Shown in pieces: positions 1 to 8,490 of a stretch of 64,000 bases of DNA; position 1 is the first letter of the stretch, and the number at the start of each line of letters is the position of its first letter. The translations under genes were made by a program, and so were the position numbers. Under the pieces are notes generated by a model. The model was not told the DNA's origin. It saw nothing but the letters and a program-made list of their open reading frames with translations, and ran no database searches. Source of the stretch: DTU089 sp002440045 (lineage in GTDB: Bacteria; Bacillota; Clostridia; Oscillospirales; Acutalibacteraceae). Where the stretch lies: the NCBI GenBank assembly GCA_937885695.1, contig CALABP010000056.1:1-64000 (forward strand), given 5' to 3'.

Positions 1-103
1 GACGGCGTACAAAGGTACTCCGAGGGTGAGATTAATTCATAGCAAAAAGCAATCAGTTATCCGTTATTCTGCTTTTTGCGATCTGGACTTTTTTTACAGC
101 CCC
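1..103 (-). repeat. Dispersed repeat element, copy 1 (cut by window edge)
   Basis: The reverse complement of this stretch matches 21787-21887 over about 100 bases, with only about five substitutions or single-base gaps. Both copies carry the hairpin arms GCAAAAAGCA/TGCTTTTTGC and end at GTACCTTTGTACGCCGTC. The two copies are in opposite orientation. The element probably continues to the left of the window, because the second copy extends further on that side. No ORF lies in it. Confidence 0.85.
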
Positions 104-140
104 TTAAGCTTTATATATTAATGATAATACTGAAAAATAA

Positions 141-179
141 TTGACCGTTAAACGTTTTAAAGAGACGTTTAACGGTCAA
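141..179 (-). terminator. Intrinsic terminator of the radical SAM gene
   Basis: Perfect 14-bp arms (TTGACCGTTAAACG and its complement) enclose an 11-nt loop. On the minus strand the stem is followed by TTATTTTTC. It starts 18 bases after the stop codon of the radical SAM gene. Confidence 0.8.
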
Positions 180-197
180 GTTTTTACAGTATTCGGT

Positions 198-1634
198 TTA
201 TTTTGAACAGCAGGCGCAGTTGCCGTCGCAGTCGGAGGATTTTTCAAGGTCCTCTTTTGCATACATAACCGAGGGGTTGTTGTGCTTTTCAATGTCGGTG
301 TTTGCCCACATTTCGTCGGCAACTTTGCCCCATGCTTCGGCGGCTTTGCGCGTTTTTGCGGCAAGGTCGCGCGGGTCTTCGGGAGCAAGCATCTCAGTCG
401 AATGTGCGCCCGAGCGTTCAACCGCGCCGATTATAGCGTCGGGGTTGTCAAGAATGGGGCAGGGACGAAGGTGGTTTTTGTTCCACGGCTGACCCTTGTA
501 ATATTCCATAAACAACGGGGATTTGAGCGCGTCGATAAGCGAAACGTCTTTGATGTTTACGTTTGAATAGTGAACAAACGCGCAAGGCTCAACGTCGCCG
601 TTTGCGTTGATGTGAAGATAATGTCTGCCGCCTGCGATGCAGCCCTGAACATATTCGCCGTCGTTCCAGAAGTCCATAAGGAACATCGGCTTTTCGTTTC
701 TGGCTTTTCTTATAAGCTCATATGCTCTCTTTCTTTGCTCGGCGCTTACCATAAGCTCGGGCACGGCGTCTTTGCCGACGGGCATATATGTGAAGAACCA
801 TGTGAAAAGGCCGCCGTTTTCAATAAGGAAGTCGATATAGTCGCTTCCGCAGACCTCTTCGACGTTCTTTGAGTGATAGCAAACGGAGTAGCCGAAAATG
901 CAGCCTCTTGCTTTTAAAAGCTTTACGGCGTTCATAACCTTTTCGTACGTTCCTTCGCCGCGGCGCATATCGGTGGCGTCCTCGTGGCCCTCTATTGAGA
1001 AGGCGAGAATGAAGTTGCCGACGTCAGCAAGCTCTTTTGCAAATTCCTCGTCAACAAGCGTTCCGTTTGTAAACGCAAGGAAAGCGCAGTCGGGGTTTGC
1101 CCTGCAAAGCTTCAGTATATCGGCTTTTCTCATAAGCGGCTCGCCGCCAGAGAAGATATAAACAAATGTGCCGAGCTTTTTGCCCTGCTCAATTATGCTT
1201 GCAAGCGTTTCGTAAGAAAGCGACGAGTTTTTGCCGTATTCAGCTGCCCAGCAGCCCTTGCAGTGAAGATTGCACGCCGCTGTGGGGTCCATAAGTATAG
1301 CCCACGGAATGTTGCATTTGTATTTTTCGATATTTTCCGTTCTGACCGCAAAGCTGTTGAGCGCAATGTTCAAAAGAACGGGAACAAATTTGTCGAGAAT
1401 TTTGGGGTCTGTGTTGAAAAGTATGTTTTTAATAAATCTCGTCCAGTTGTTGTTGGGGTCCTGAAGACTTTTTCTGAGGTTGTTGTATGTAACCTGATTG
1501 GCTTTTTTAACATCTGCCTTTTCTACAAGGTTAAGAACCTTAATAAGGTTTTTATCCGGGTCGCGTCTGGCATAGTTAATTGCTTGTTTAACGGCAAAAG
1601 CGTATGCCGATGCTTTTAAAGATGATGTTTCCAT
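198..1634 (-). CDS. Radical SAM/SPASM-type protein
   Basis: A 478-residue radical SAM enzyme of unknown substrate. The SAM/4Fe-4S motif CNLHCKGC (Cys121, Cys125, Cys128) follows an N-terminal helical region of about 110 residues. A SPASM-like C-terminal part has GCIAGGRHYLHINANGDVEP then Cys, and a later CP motif that could bind a second cluster. The protein ends in a Cys-rich tail, CDGNCACC. A longer ORF starts at 1754, but a good promoter lies inside that extension, so the ATG at 1634 is preferred; its SD (ACAGG) is weak. The gene is monocistronic and divergent from the glycogen operon. Such proteins may modify peptides or act in cofactor pathways; no partner peptide is visible nearby, so the role stays open. 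Confidence 0.85.
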   Translation of the reverse strand: METSSLKASAYAFAVKQAINYARRDPDKNLIKVLNLVEKADVKKANQVTYNNLRKSLQDPNNNWTRFIKNILFNTDPKILDKFVPVLLNIALNSFAVRTENIEKYKCNIPWAILMDPTAACNLHCKGCWAAEYGKNSSLSYETLASIIEQGKKLGTFVYIFSGGEPLMRKADILKLCRANPDCAFLAFTNGTLVDEEFAKELADVGNFILAFSIEGHEDATDMRRGEGTYEKVMNAVKLLKARGCIFGYSVCYHSKNVEEVCGSDYIDFLIENGGLFTWFFTYMPVGKDAVPELMVSAEQRKRAYELIRKARNEKPMFLMDFWNDGEYVQGCIAGGRHYLHINANGDVEPCAFVHYSNVNIKDVSLIDALKSPLFMEYYKGQPWNKNHLRPCPILDNPDAIIGAVERSGAHSTEMLAPEDPRDLAAKTRKAAEAWGKVADEMWANTDIEKHNNPSVMYAKEDLEKSSDCDGNCACCSK

Positions 1635-1722
1635 AACCTGTTTTCGGACAGCTTTTAAAGCTTTCCGACCTTTCGTTAAGATAGTTGCTTTTAATCCGCG
1701 TTGCGGCAAAAACAGCACATAA

Positions 1723-1750
1723 AGTATAGCACATTCTTTTTTTATGTCAA
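1723..1750 (-). promoter_or_regulatory. Sigma-A promoter of the radical SAM gene
   Basis: On the minus strand TTGACA (1750-1745) and TATACT (1728-1723) are separated by 16 bases. Transcription would begin near 1715, about 80 bases before the ATG at 1634. This rules out the longer N-terminus. Confidence 0.8.
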
Positions 1751-2015
1751 GCAATCCGCCGATTTGTAACTATTATGTAACAAAAATCGGCGTTTTTGCA
1801 AATTCGGGTGCGCGTAAAATACAAAAAAATGGCTAAAATTGCTTCTCTTTATTAATAGAGGGCTCGTTTTTTAAGACAAAGAGGCTTCGTTTCGGCTTTT
1901 AAAAATTCTTTTACCTGAAAACGCCTTAAGACAAATTTCACGAAAGCTTGTACAAAGTGCACAAATATCGCGAAAAAACTTCAATGAGCCTTTGAACAAA
2001 ATATATTAAAAACGC
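1751..2015. other. Divergent intergenic region
   Basis: AT-rich sequence between the two divergent promoters. I see no ORF, repeat or convincing structured RNA in it. Confidence 0.5.
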
Positions 2016-2044
2016 TTGAAAATCTTTTATTTATTTGATATTAT
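2016..2044 (+). promoter_or_regulatory. Sigma-A promoter of the glycogen operon
   Basis: TTGAAA (2016-2021), a 17-base spacer and TATTAT (2039-2044). The start of transcription would be near 2051, giving a short leader of about 34 bases before glgB. Confidence 0.75.
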
Positions 2045-2084
2045 TAGTATGGTAATTAATATAAAAATATGCGAGGTGTGAAGG

Positions 2085-4022
2085 TTGAACGGCAAAAAGG
2101 ACGGTAAAAAATTCAACTACGACGACTTCCCGATTTTTGTGTTCCACCAGGGGCGCAATTATAAGGCGCAGGAGTTTTTCGGCGCGCACAGGGCAGATGG
2201 CGATACGTTCGTTTTCAGAGTCTGGGCGCCGCATGCAAAAAGCGTTTCGGTAGTCGGCGATTTCAACAATTGGGAGACTGACGCTTCCCCTATGGAAAAG
2301 CTCAACGATGAGGGCGTGTGGGAGTGCTTTTGCGATAACGTAAAGGTCTTTGACTGCTATAAATTCCTTATTACCGCAGAAAGCGGCAGGCGGCTTTATA
2401 AAGCCGACCCCTATGCCGTGCACGCCGAAACGCGCCCGGGAACTGCTTCAAAAATATATGAAAGCACATATAAATGGAACGACTCAAAGTGGCTCAAAAA
2501 GCGCCGCGAAACATCGGTGTATTCGTCGCCCGTGAATATTTACGAGCTTCATCTCGGCTCGTGGCGCAGGTATGACGACGGCAACTTTTTTACATACCGC
2601 GACCTTGCAAGGGAGCTTACACAGTATGTAAAAGATATGGGCTATACCCATATTGAGCTTATGCCCGTCTCGGAGCACCCGTTTGACGGCTCGTGGGGCT
2701 ATCAGGTAACAGGTTATTACGCCGTTACTTCGCGCTACGGCACGCCCGACGATTTTAAATATCTTATAGACGAGTGCCACAAAGCGGGGATAGGCGTAAT
2801 AGTCGATTGGGTTCCCGCGCACTTTCCCAAAGACGCGCACGGGCTTTGCGAGTTTGACGGCGCGCCGTGCTATGAATATGCCGACCCCAAAAAAGGCGAG
2901 CATCTTCAGTGGGGCACAAAGGTGTTTGACTTCGGCAGAAACGAAGTAAAAAGCTTTCTTATTTCAAACGCCCTGTTCTGGTTTGACGAATACCACATCG
3001 ACGGCATAAGGGTTGACGCGGTTGCTTCAATGCTTTATCTCGACTACGGCAGGGAGGACGGCGAGTGGATAGCAAACGAAAACGGCGGCAACGAAAATCT
3101 TGAAGCCGTGGCGTTTATAAAAGAGCTTAACGAGGCTGTTTTCAAAGAGCACGGCGACGTTATGATGACCGCCGAAGAAAGCACCTCGTGGCCGCTTGTT
3201 TCAAAGCCGGTTTATATGGGCGGACTGGGCTTTAATTTCAAGTGGAATATGGGCTGGATGAACGACATACTCCGCTATTTCTCGATGGACGGCATATATA
3301 AAAAATACAATCATGACCTTATTACGTTTTCGTTCTTTTATGCGTTCTCCGAAAACTTCGTGCTTCCCATATCCCACGACGAGGTTGTTCACGGCAAATG
3401 CTCGCTCATAAACAAAATCCCCGGGAACTATAACGAAAAGTTTGCGGGTGTAAGGGCGTTTTTGGGATATATGTACGCGCACCCCGGCAAAAAGCTTTTG
3501 TTTATGGGGACGGAATTCGGTCAGTTTATAGAGTGGGACTACAAAAAAGGTCTTGACTGGCTTCTTCTCGACTACGAAATGCACAGACTTTTAAAGGACT
3601 ATGCAAAAGAGCTTAACAAATTCTATAAAAAGAATTCGCCGCTGTGGCAGGTTGACTACAGCTGGGAGGGCTTTTCGTGGATAGTCAGCGACGATAATAT
3701 AAATTCCGTTATCGCCTTTATAAGAAGCAACGACGCGGGCGAAAAGATAATCGCCGTGTGCAACTTTACAAACGTCACGAGAAAAGACTATGTAATAGGC
3801 GTTCCCGAAAGCGGAAAGTACGAAGTTGTTTTCAACTCCGACAGTGAAAAGTTCGGCGGAAACGGCGTGAAGATTAAAAAGACGTATAAAACCGAAAATA
3901 AAGCGTCGCACGGGTTTGAAAACAGAATTTCGCTTACTCTTCCCGGAATGTCGGTTCTCTATTTAAAGCATAAAGAAGAGAAAAAAGACGCTGCAAAAAA
4001 AGAAAACCGCAAAATCCGATAA
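2085..4022 (+). CDS. glgB: 1,4-alpha-glucan branching enzyme GlgB
   Basis: Makes the alpha-1,6 branches of glycogen. The 645-residue length is normal. A CBM48 module (about residues 40-110, with FRVWAPHAKSVSVVGDFNNW) precedes the GH13 barrel. Expected catalytic residues are present: nucleophile Asp311 in GIRVDAVASM, acid/base Glu364 in MTAEEST, and His431-Asp432 in ISHDEVVHG. The start is TTG at 2085, chosen because GAGGTG (2073-2078) sits six bases upstream and no ATG fits. First gene of a five-gene operon; glgC starts 35 bases downstream. The C-terminal end is Lys-rich. Confidence 0.97.
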   Translation: MNGKKDGKKFNYDDFPIFVFHQGRNYKAQEFFGAHRADGDTFVFRVWAPHAKSVSVVGDFNNWETDASPMEKLNDEGVWECFCDNVKVFDCYKFLITAESGRRLYKADPYAVHAETRPGTASKIYESTYKWNDSKWLKKRRETSVYSSPVNIYELHLGSWRRYDDGNFFTYRDLARELTQYVKDMGYTHIELMPVSEHPFDGSWGYQVTGYYAVTSRYGTPDDFKYLIDECHKAGIGVIVDWVPAHFPKDAHGLCEFDGAPCYEYADPKKGEHLQWGTKVFDFGRNEVKSFLISNALFWFDEYHIDGIRVDAVASMLYLDYGREDGEWIANENGGNENLEAVAFIKELNEAVFKEHGDVMMTAEESTSWPLVSKPVYMGGLGFNFKWNMGWMNDILRYFSMDGIYKKYNHDLITFSFFYAFSENFVLPISHDEVVHGKCSLINKIPGNYNEKFAGVRAFLGYMYAHPGKKLLFMGTEFGQFIEWDYKKGLDWLLLDYEMHRLLKDYAKELNKFYKKNSPLWQVDYSWEGFSWIVSDDNINSVIAFIRSNDAGEKIIAVCNFTNVTRKDYVIGVPESGKYEVVFNSDSEKFGGNGVKIKKTYKTENKASHGFENRISLTLPGMSVLYLKHKEEKKDAAKKENRKIR

Positions 4023-4057
4023 AAACAAAAAATAAATCCGAAAGGAATGTGAATAAA

Positions 4058-5278
4058 ATGGCAAAGAAAACAGAATGCATCGCAATGCTGCTTGCCGGCG
4101 GTCAGGGCTCGCGGCTCGGCGTTCTCACAAAGAACATTGCAAAACCCGCCGTGCCCTACGGCGGAAAATACCGCATAATCGACTTTCCGCTGTCAAACTG
4201 CGTAAACTCGGGTATCTATACAGTCGGCGTGCTTACACAGTATCAGCCGCTTGAGCTTAACGATTACATAGGAAACGGCGGCCCATGGGACCTTGACAGA
4301 GCCAACGGCGGCGTTCACATACTTTCGCCGTATCAGCAGATTAAGGGTACGGAATGGTATAAAGGAACGGCAAACGCAATTTATCAGAACATCAACTTTA
4401 TCGACCGTTACAACCCCGAATACGTCGCGGTGCTTTCGGGCGACCACATTTATAAAATGGACTATGCCAAAATGCTTCAGTTCCATAAAGATAAAAATGC
4501 CGCCTGTACAATAGCCATGCTTGAAGTCCCGTGGGAGGAGGCTTCGCGCTTCGGACTTATGTTCACCGATGACGACGGAAGAATTACGGCGTTTGAAGAA
4601 AAGCCGAAAAACCCCAAGAGCAACAAAGCTTCTATGGGCGTTTATATGTTCACCTGGGAAAAATTAAGGCAGTATCTTATAGACGACGAAAACGACCCCG
4701 AGTCATCAAACGACTTCGGTAAAAACGTGATTCCCGCAATGCACGAAGCGGGCGAAAGACTTTTTGCATATGAGTTTGACGGCTATTGGAAGGACGTCGG
4801 CACTATCGACTCGCTGTGGGAAGCGAACCTTGACCTTCTTAACAAAAAGGCAAACATAGATTTAAGCGACCCGTCGTGGAAGATATACGGCAGGGGAACA
4901 ATTTCCGCGCCGCAGTATATTTCGGACAAGGCGACAGTCGAAAATTCAATCGTTGCCGAGGGCTGTGAAATAGAGGGCGATATTGATTATTCCGTTCTGT
5001 TCTCCGACGTTAAAGTCGAAGAGGGCGCAAACGTTCATTATTCTATAGTAATGCCGGGTGCCGTAATCAAAAAGGGTGCGGTTGTTCAATACGCCATGGT
5101 AGCCGAAAATTCGGTTATAGAAGAGGGCGCCGTTATCGGCGAAAACCCCGAAAAATGCAATAACCTTGAAGATTGGGGCGTAAGCGTGGTCGGCGCAAAC
5201 GTCACCGTCGGAAAAGACGCAAAGGTCAAAGCAAAATCAATGATAGCAGAAGATGTCGAAGGAGGTGCTTCGGTATGA
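4058..5278 (+). CDS. glgC: Glucose-1-phosphate adenylyltransferase, catalytic subunit GlgC
   Basis: Forms ADP-glucose from glucose-1-phosphate and ATP, the committed step of bacterial glycogen synthesis. 406 residues. The nucleotidyl-transferase loop GGQGSRLG is at residues 14-21, followed by KPAVPYGGKYRIIDFPLSN, and the C-terminal third is a left-handed beta-helix with hexapeptide repeats. A GTG at 4049 is also open, but the AAAGGA SD (4041-4046) is too close to it and well placed for the ATG at 4058. It overlaps glgD in an ATGA junction, so the two subunits are probably translationally coupled. Confidence 0.97.
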   Translation: MAKKTECIAMLLAGGQGSRLGVLTKNIAKPAVPYGGKYRIIDFPLSNCVNSGIYTVGVLTQYQPLELNDYIGNGGPWDLDRANGGVHILSPYQQIKGTEWYKGTANAIYQNINFIDRYNPEYVAVLSGDHIYKMDYAKMLQFHKDKNAACTIAMLEVPWEEASRFGLMFTDDDGRITAFEEKPKNPKSNKASMGVYMFTWEKLRQYLIDDENDPESSNDFGKNVIPAMHEAGERLFAYEFDGYWKDVGTIDSLWEANLDLLNKKANIDLSDPSWKIYGRGTISAPQYISDKATVENSIVAEGCEIEGDIDYSVLFSDVKVEEGANVHYSIVMPGAVIKKGAVVQYAMVAENSVIEEGAVIGENPEKCNNLEDWGVSVVGANVTVGKDAKVKAKSMIAEDVEGGASV

Positions 5279-6393
5279 TGCCGAAAAATGTTCTTGGAAT
5301 GGTTTATTCCAACTCTTACGATTCGTGCCTCGGCGGGCTCACAGCAAGGCGCACCATGGGCTCGGTGCCGTTCGGCGGCAGATACCGTTTTATAGATTTT
5401 ATGCTTTCAAATCTTGTAAACTGCGGTATAACAAAGGTCGGGCTTGTTGCAAACAGCAACTATCATTCTCTTATGGACCACGTCGGCAGCGGCAGACCGT
5501 GGGACCTTTCAAGAAAAACGGACGGGCTTTTCATTCTTCCGCCGTTTGACGCCGCCGCAACTCACGGCGACGCTTCAAACAGAATCGACGTTTTAAACCG
5601 CATAATGGATTTTATAGTCCGCTCAAAGCAGGAATACGTTCTTCTTTGCGACTCAAACTTTATATGCAATATGGATTTTGAAAGCGTTTTCGATTTCCAC
5701 ACCGCAAAAAATGCCGATATTACAATAGTATATTGCGAGGGCGAGCGCCCGCACCTTGAAAACACAATGGTTTTTGAAGTTAACGGCGACGACAAAATCA
5801 CAAAAGTCAGCGTTGACCCCAAGCCCTGCGGCGGCGTGAAGTATTCCGCAAACATCATACTTATAAGAAAAGCGCTTCTTGAAAGACTTATCGGCGACGC
5901 CGAAAGCTACAATTACGGCAGCTTTGAAAAAGATATAATTCAGAAAAATGTTGAGCACCTCAACATATACGGCTACAAGTGCCGCGACAGACACTTCACC
6001 GTTGATTCGCTCGTTTCTTATTACGACGCGAATATGGCGCTTCTTGAAAAAGATTGCCGCACGAGCCTTTTTAACCCCGACAGACCCGTTTTCACAAAAG
6101 TCAGAAACGATATGCCCGTAATTTACGGCATAGGCAGCAAAGCGGGCAACTCGCTTATTGCAGACGGCTGCATTATCGAGGGCACGGTTAAAAACAGCAT
6201 AATCTTCAGGGGCGTAAGAGTTGCAAAGGGCGCCGTTGTTGAAAATTCAATTATAATGCAGGATGCTTTCGTCGGCGAAAACGTAAAGCTCAACTGCGTT
6301 ATTATGGACAAAAACACGGTTATCACGCCCAATAAATCGCTTTCGGGCGACAAAACGTATCCCGTATACGTCGGCAAAAGCATTGTTATCTGA
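5275..6393 (+). CDS. glgD: Glucose-1-phosphate adenylyltransferase subunit GlgD
   Basis: Companion subunit of GlgC, typical of Firmicutes. 372 residues. The fold follows GlgC (GSVPFGGRYRFIDFMLSNLV, C-terminal hexapeptide repeats), but the glycine-rich catalytic loop is replaced by SCLGGLTARR, so this chain is likely regulatory or weakly active, as known for clostridial GlgD. An upstream in-frame extension to 5173 only overlaps glgC. The start is the ATG at 5275 (or 5278) behind GGAGG at 5261-5265. The stop codon overlaps the next start (TGATG). Confidence 0.95.
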   Translation: MMPKNVLGMVYSNSYDSCLGGLTARRTMGSVPFGGRYRFIDFMLSNLVNCGITKVGLVANSNYHSLMDHVGSGRPWDLSRKTDGLFILPPFDAAATHGDASNRIDVLNRIMDFIVRSKQEYVLLCDSNFICNMDFESVFDFHTAKNADITIVYCEGERPHLENTMVFEVNGDDKITKVSVDPKPCGGVKYSANIILIRKALLERLIGDAESYNYGSFEKDIIQKNVEHLNIYGYKCRDRHFTVDSLVSYYDANMALLEKDCRTSLFNPDRPVFTKVRNDMPVIYGIGSKAGNSLIADGCIIEGTVKNSIIFRGVRVAKGAVVENSIIMQDAFVGENVKLNCVIMDKNTVITPNKSLSGDKTYPVYVGKSIVI

Positions 6394-8474
6394 TGAAGCA
6401 TATTGCAATAATCAAAAGCAAACCCGTTTTCAGCGGAAAGCGCTCAACTCCCGACGGTGCGATTAACGGAAACGGCGACCTTGCCGTAATTCTCGGCAAT
6501 TCGCCCTCGGGAATGAGGATATACATTTCAAAATGCGACCTTTGGTATGCAAGCGAAACCTTTAAAAAAGGCGGAATAAAGCCGCTCGGATATATTGATA
6601 TAGATATTGAAGAGGAGCTCTATAACAATTACCGCGTAGAGCAGGATATGGATAAGGGCGAGCTTCGCTGTGAGTTTAAAGACGGAAACCGCGACTTGAG
6701 CTTTTCGGTATTTGTAAGCAAAACCGAAAATTCGATAGTAATAAAAAACAGCGGCAGTGTTGAGATAAACCCGCGGCTTAAAGTCTTTGCGGGCGGCACG
6801 GCGGGCAGAAAGGGCGAAAAAGAATATAAGGATTTTACGCTTATTTTCAGAAGCTTCGATAAAGCCGACTGCGCCTTCTATACGCATTGCTTTGCCGCGA
6901 TGAAAAAAGTTGAGGACGGCGTTTTTTATACAGCCGTTTCAACAAATCACGATTTAGGTGACCCGAAAGCCTTTGTAAAAGAAAAAATGCAGACGGTAAC
7001 GGGGGATTATATTAAAAGGCTTTATCTTGACCATATTGGGGCTTGGGAAAATTTTTGGAGCAAATCAAGGTTTTCTTTAAGCGACAAAGAGCTTGAACTT
7101 TCGTGGTATGCTTCGCAATACTGCCTTGCAATAAGCACGGGCAACAAAAAATTTCCGCCCGGGCTTTTTGCAAACTTCATTACGGTCGAAGATGTTGCGT
7201 GGAAAGGCGACTATCACTTAAACTACAACTATCAGGCGCCGTTTTATGCGGCGTGCTCTTCAAATCACGTTGAGTTTACAGACGGGTATTTAACACCGCT
7301 TGAAGAGTTTATAAAAAAGGGAGAAGCTTTTGCAAAAAGGCTTTCGTGCAGGGGCGTGCTGTTCCCTGTGGGCATAATGCCCGGCGGGCTTTGCAGCGAG
7401 CTTGAAACCGACAGCAAATATTGGTTTGACCGCCTGTTTTTGGGTCAAAAAGGCAATCAGGTGCACTCTGCCGATATTGCCGTTTTCAGGTGGAACGCCA
7501 CGCGCGACAAAGAGTATGCAAAAAATCACGCTTACCCGTTTGTGAAAAAATGCCTTGAATTTTTTGAGGATTATCTCGTTAAAGAAAACGGCAGATATTC
7601 CGTACTTAAAGATTCCGTGCACGAAGTGCCCATGTACAGGCACGACTATGACCCGAGGGATTACAGGTATTTTATAAACGACAAAAACAACGTTCTTACC
7701 CTCGGAATGTTAAGGCTTTGCCTTGCTTCGGCCGTTGATATGGCAAAAGCTCTTGACACGGATTTTGAAAAGCAGGCGCTTTGGAGCGATATTTTAAAAA
7801 ATCTTGCGCCGTTTCCGACGTACACAAGATACGGCAAAAAGGTTTTCAGATATACGGAAAAAGGTCAGGCGTGGAACGAAAGCGGCGACGTGGGGCTTCA
7901 GCACGTATACCCCGCGGGGTGCGTCGGTCTTTTATCGGACGAAGAGCTTTTTTCTGTAGCAAAGGCGAGCTTTAAAATGAAAGCAAAAACCTGCTTTAAC
8001 GACGAAAACGCCGTCACATCGTTTTTCCCGATGGCTCAGCGGCTTAAAGAGGACCCCGCGCTTGTCTTAAAAAAGCTTAAAGCGTTTAATAAAAAGCGCA
8101 GAATGCCGAATATGCTTTTTGACTGTGAGGCAGGCGGGCTCGAATATTGCTCTTTGGCGGCTTCGACTCTTAACGAATCAGTTCTTCAAAGCCACATGGG
8201 CAGGGTAATGCTCTTTCCGAATTTTTATGAAAAGCTTAATTGCGAATTTGAAAATTTAAGAGCGGACGGCGCATTTCTTGTCTCGTCGTCCTTTAAAGAC
8301 GGGGCAATAAAAGAAACGCATATATTTTCCGAAAAGGGCGGCGAGCTGAAGCTTTCTTTGCCCGACGGAGAGTATTCGGTATATATTAACGGCGTTTTTA
8401 AAAAACGTATAAAAAAAGCCGCGTTTGAGCTTTGCACAAGCGCGGGCGATAACATCGGAATTATTCCGATTTGA
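6393..8474 (+). CDS. GH95-like (alpha/alpha)6 glycoside hydrolase in the glycogen operon
   Basis: A 693-residue protein resembling the GH95/GH65-type clan: an N-terminal beta-domain with a PDGAINGNGDLAVILGNSPS stretch, a middle alpha/alpha barrel (with GDYHLNYNYQAPFYA and AWNESGDVGLQHVYPAG), and a small C-terminal beta-domain. No signal peptide, so it should act in the cytoplasm. Its ATG overlaps the glgD stop by one base and glgA follows 16 bases later, so it is co-expressed with glycogen synthesis. It is not one of the usual glycogen genes. The substrate cannot be read from sequence: family members include fucosidases and galactosidases, but alpha-glucan trimming would fit the context. The family call is by motif memory and moderately sure. 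Confidence 0.7.
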   Translation: MKHIAIIKSKPVFSGKRSTPDGAINGNGDLAVILGNSPSGMRIYISKCDLWYASETFKKGGIKPLGYIDIDIEEELYNNYRVEQDMDKGELRCEFKDGNRDLSFSVFVSKTENSIVIKNSGSVEINPRLKVFAGGTAGRKGEKEYKDFTLIFRSFDKADCAFYTHCFAAMKKVEDGVFYTAVSTNHDLGDPKAFVKEKMQTVTGDYIKRLYLDHIGAWENFWSKSRFSLSDKELELSWYASQYCLAISTGNKKFPPGLFANFITVEDVAWKGDYHLNYNYQAPFYAACSSNHVEFTDGYLTPLEEFIKKGEAFAKRLSCRGVLFPVGIMPGGLCSELETDSKYWFDRLFLGQKGNQVHSADIAVFRWNATRDKEYAKNHAYPFVKKCLEFFEDYLVKENGRYSVLKDSVHEVPMYRHDYDPRDYRYFINDKNNVLTLGMLRLCLASAVDMAKALDTDFEKQALWSDILKNLAPFPTYTRYGKKVFRYTEKGQAWNESGDVGLQHVYPAGCVGLLSDEELFSVAKASFKMKAKTCFNDENAVTSFFPMAQRLKEDPALVLKKLKAFNKKRRMPNMLFDCEAGGLEYCSLAASTLNESVLQSHMGRVMLFPNFYEKLNCEFENLRADGAFLVSSSFKDGAIKETHIFSEKGGELKLSLPDGEYSVYINGVFKKRIKKAAFELCTSAGDNIGIIPI

Positions 8475-8490
8475 AACGGAGGATTTGTAA

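Noticed and set aside
1635..1754. Longer N-terminus of the radical SAM protein
   Set aside because: A strong promoter lies inside this part, so it cannot be in the mRNA from that promoter, and the extra residues do not look like a domain.
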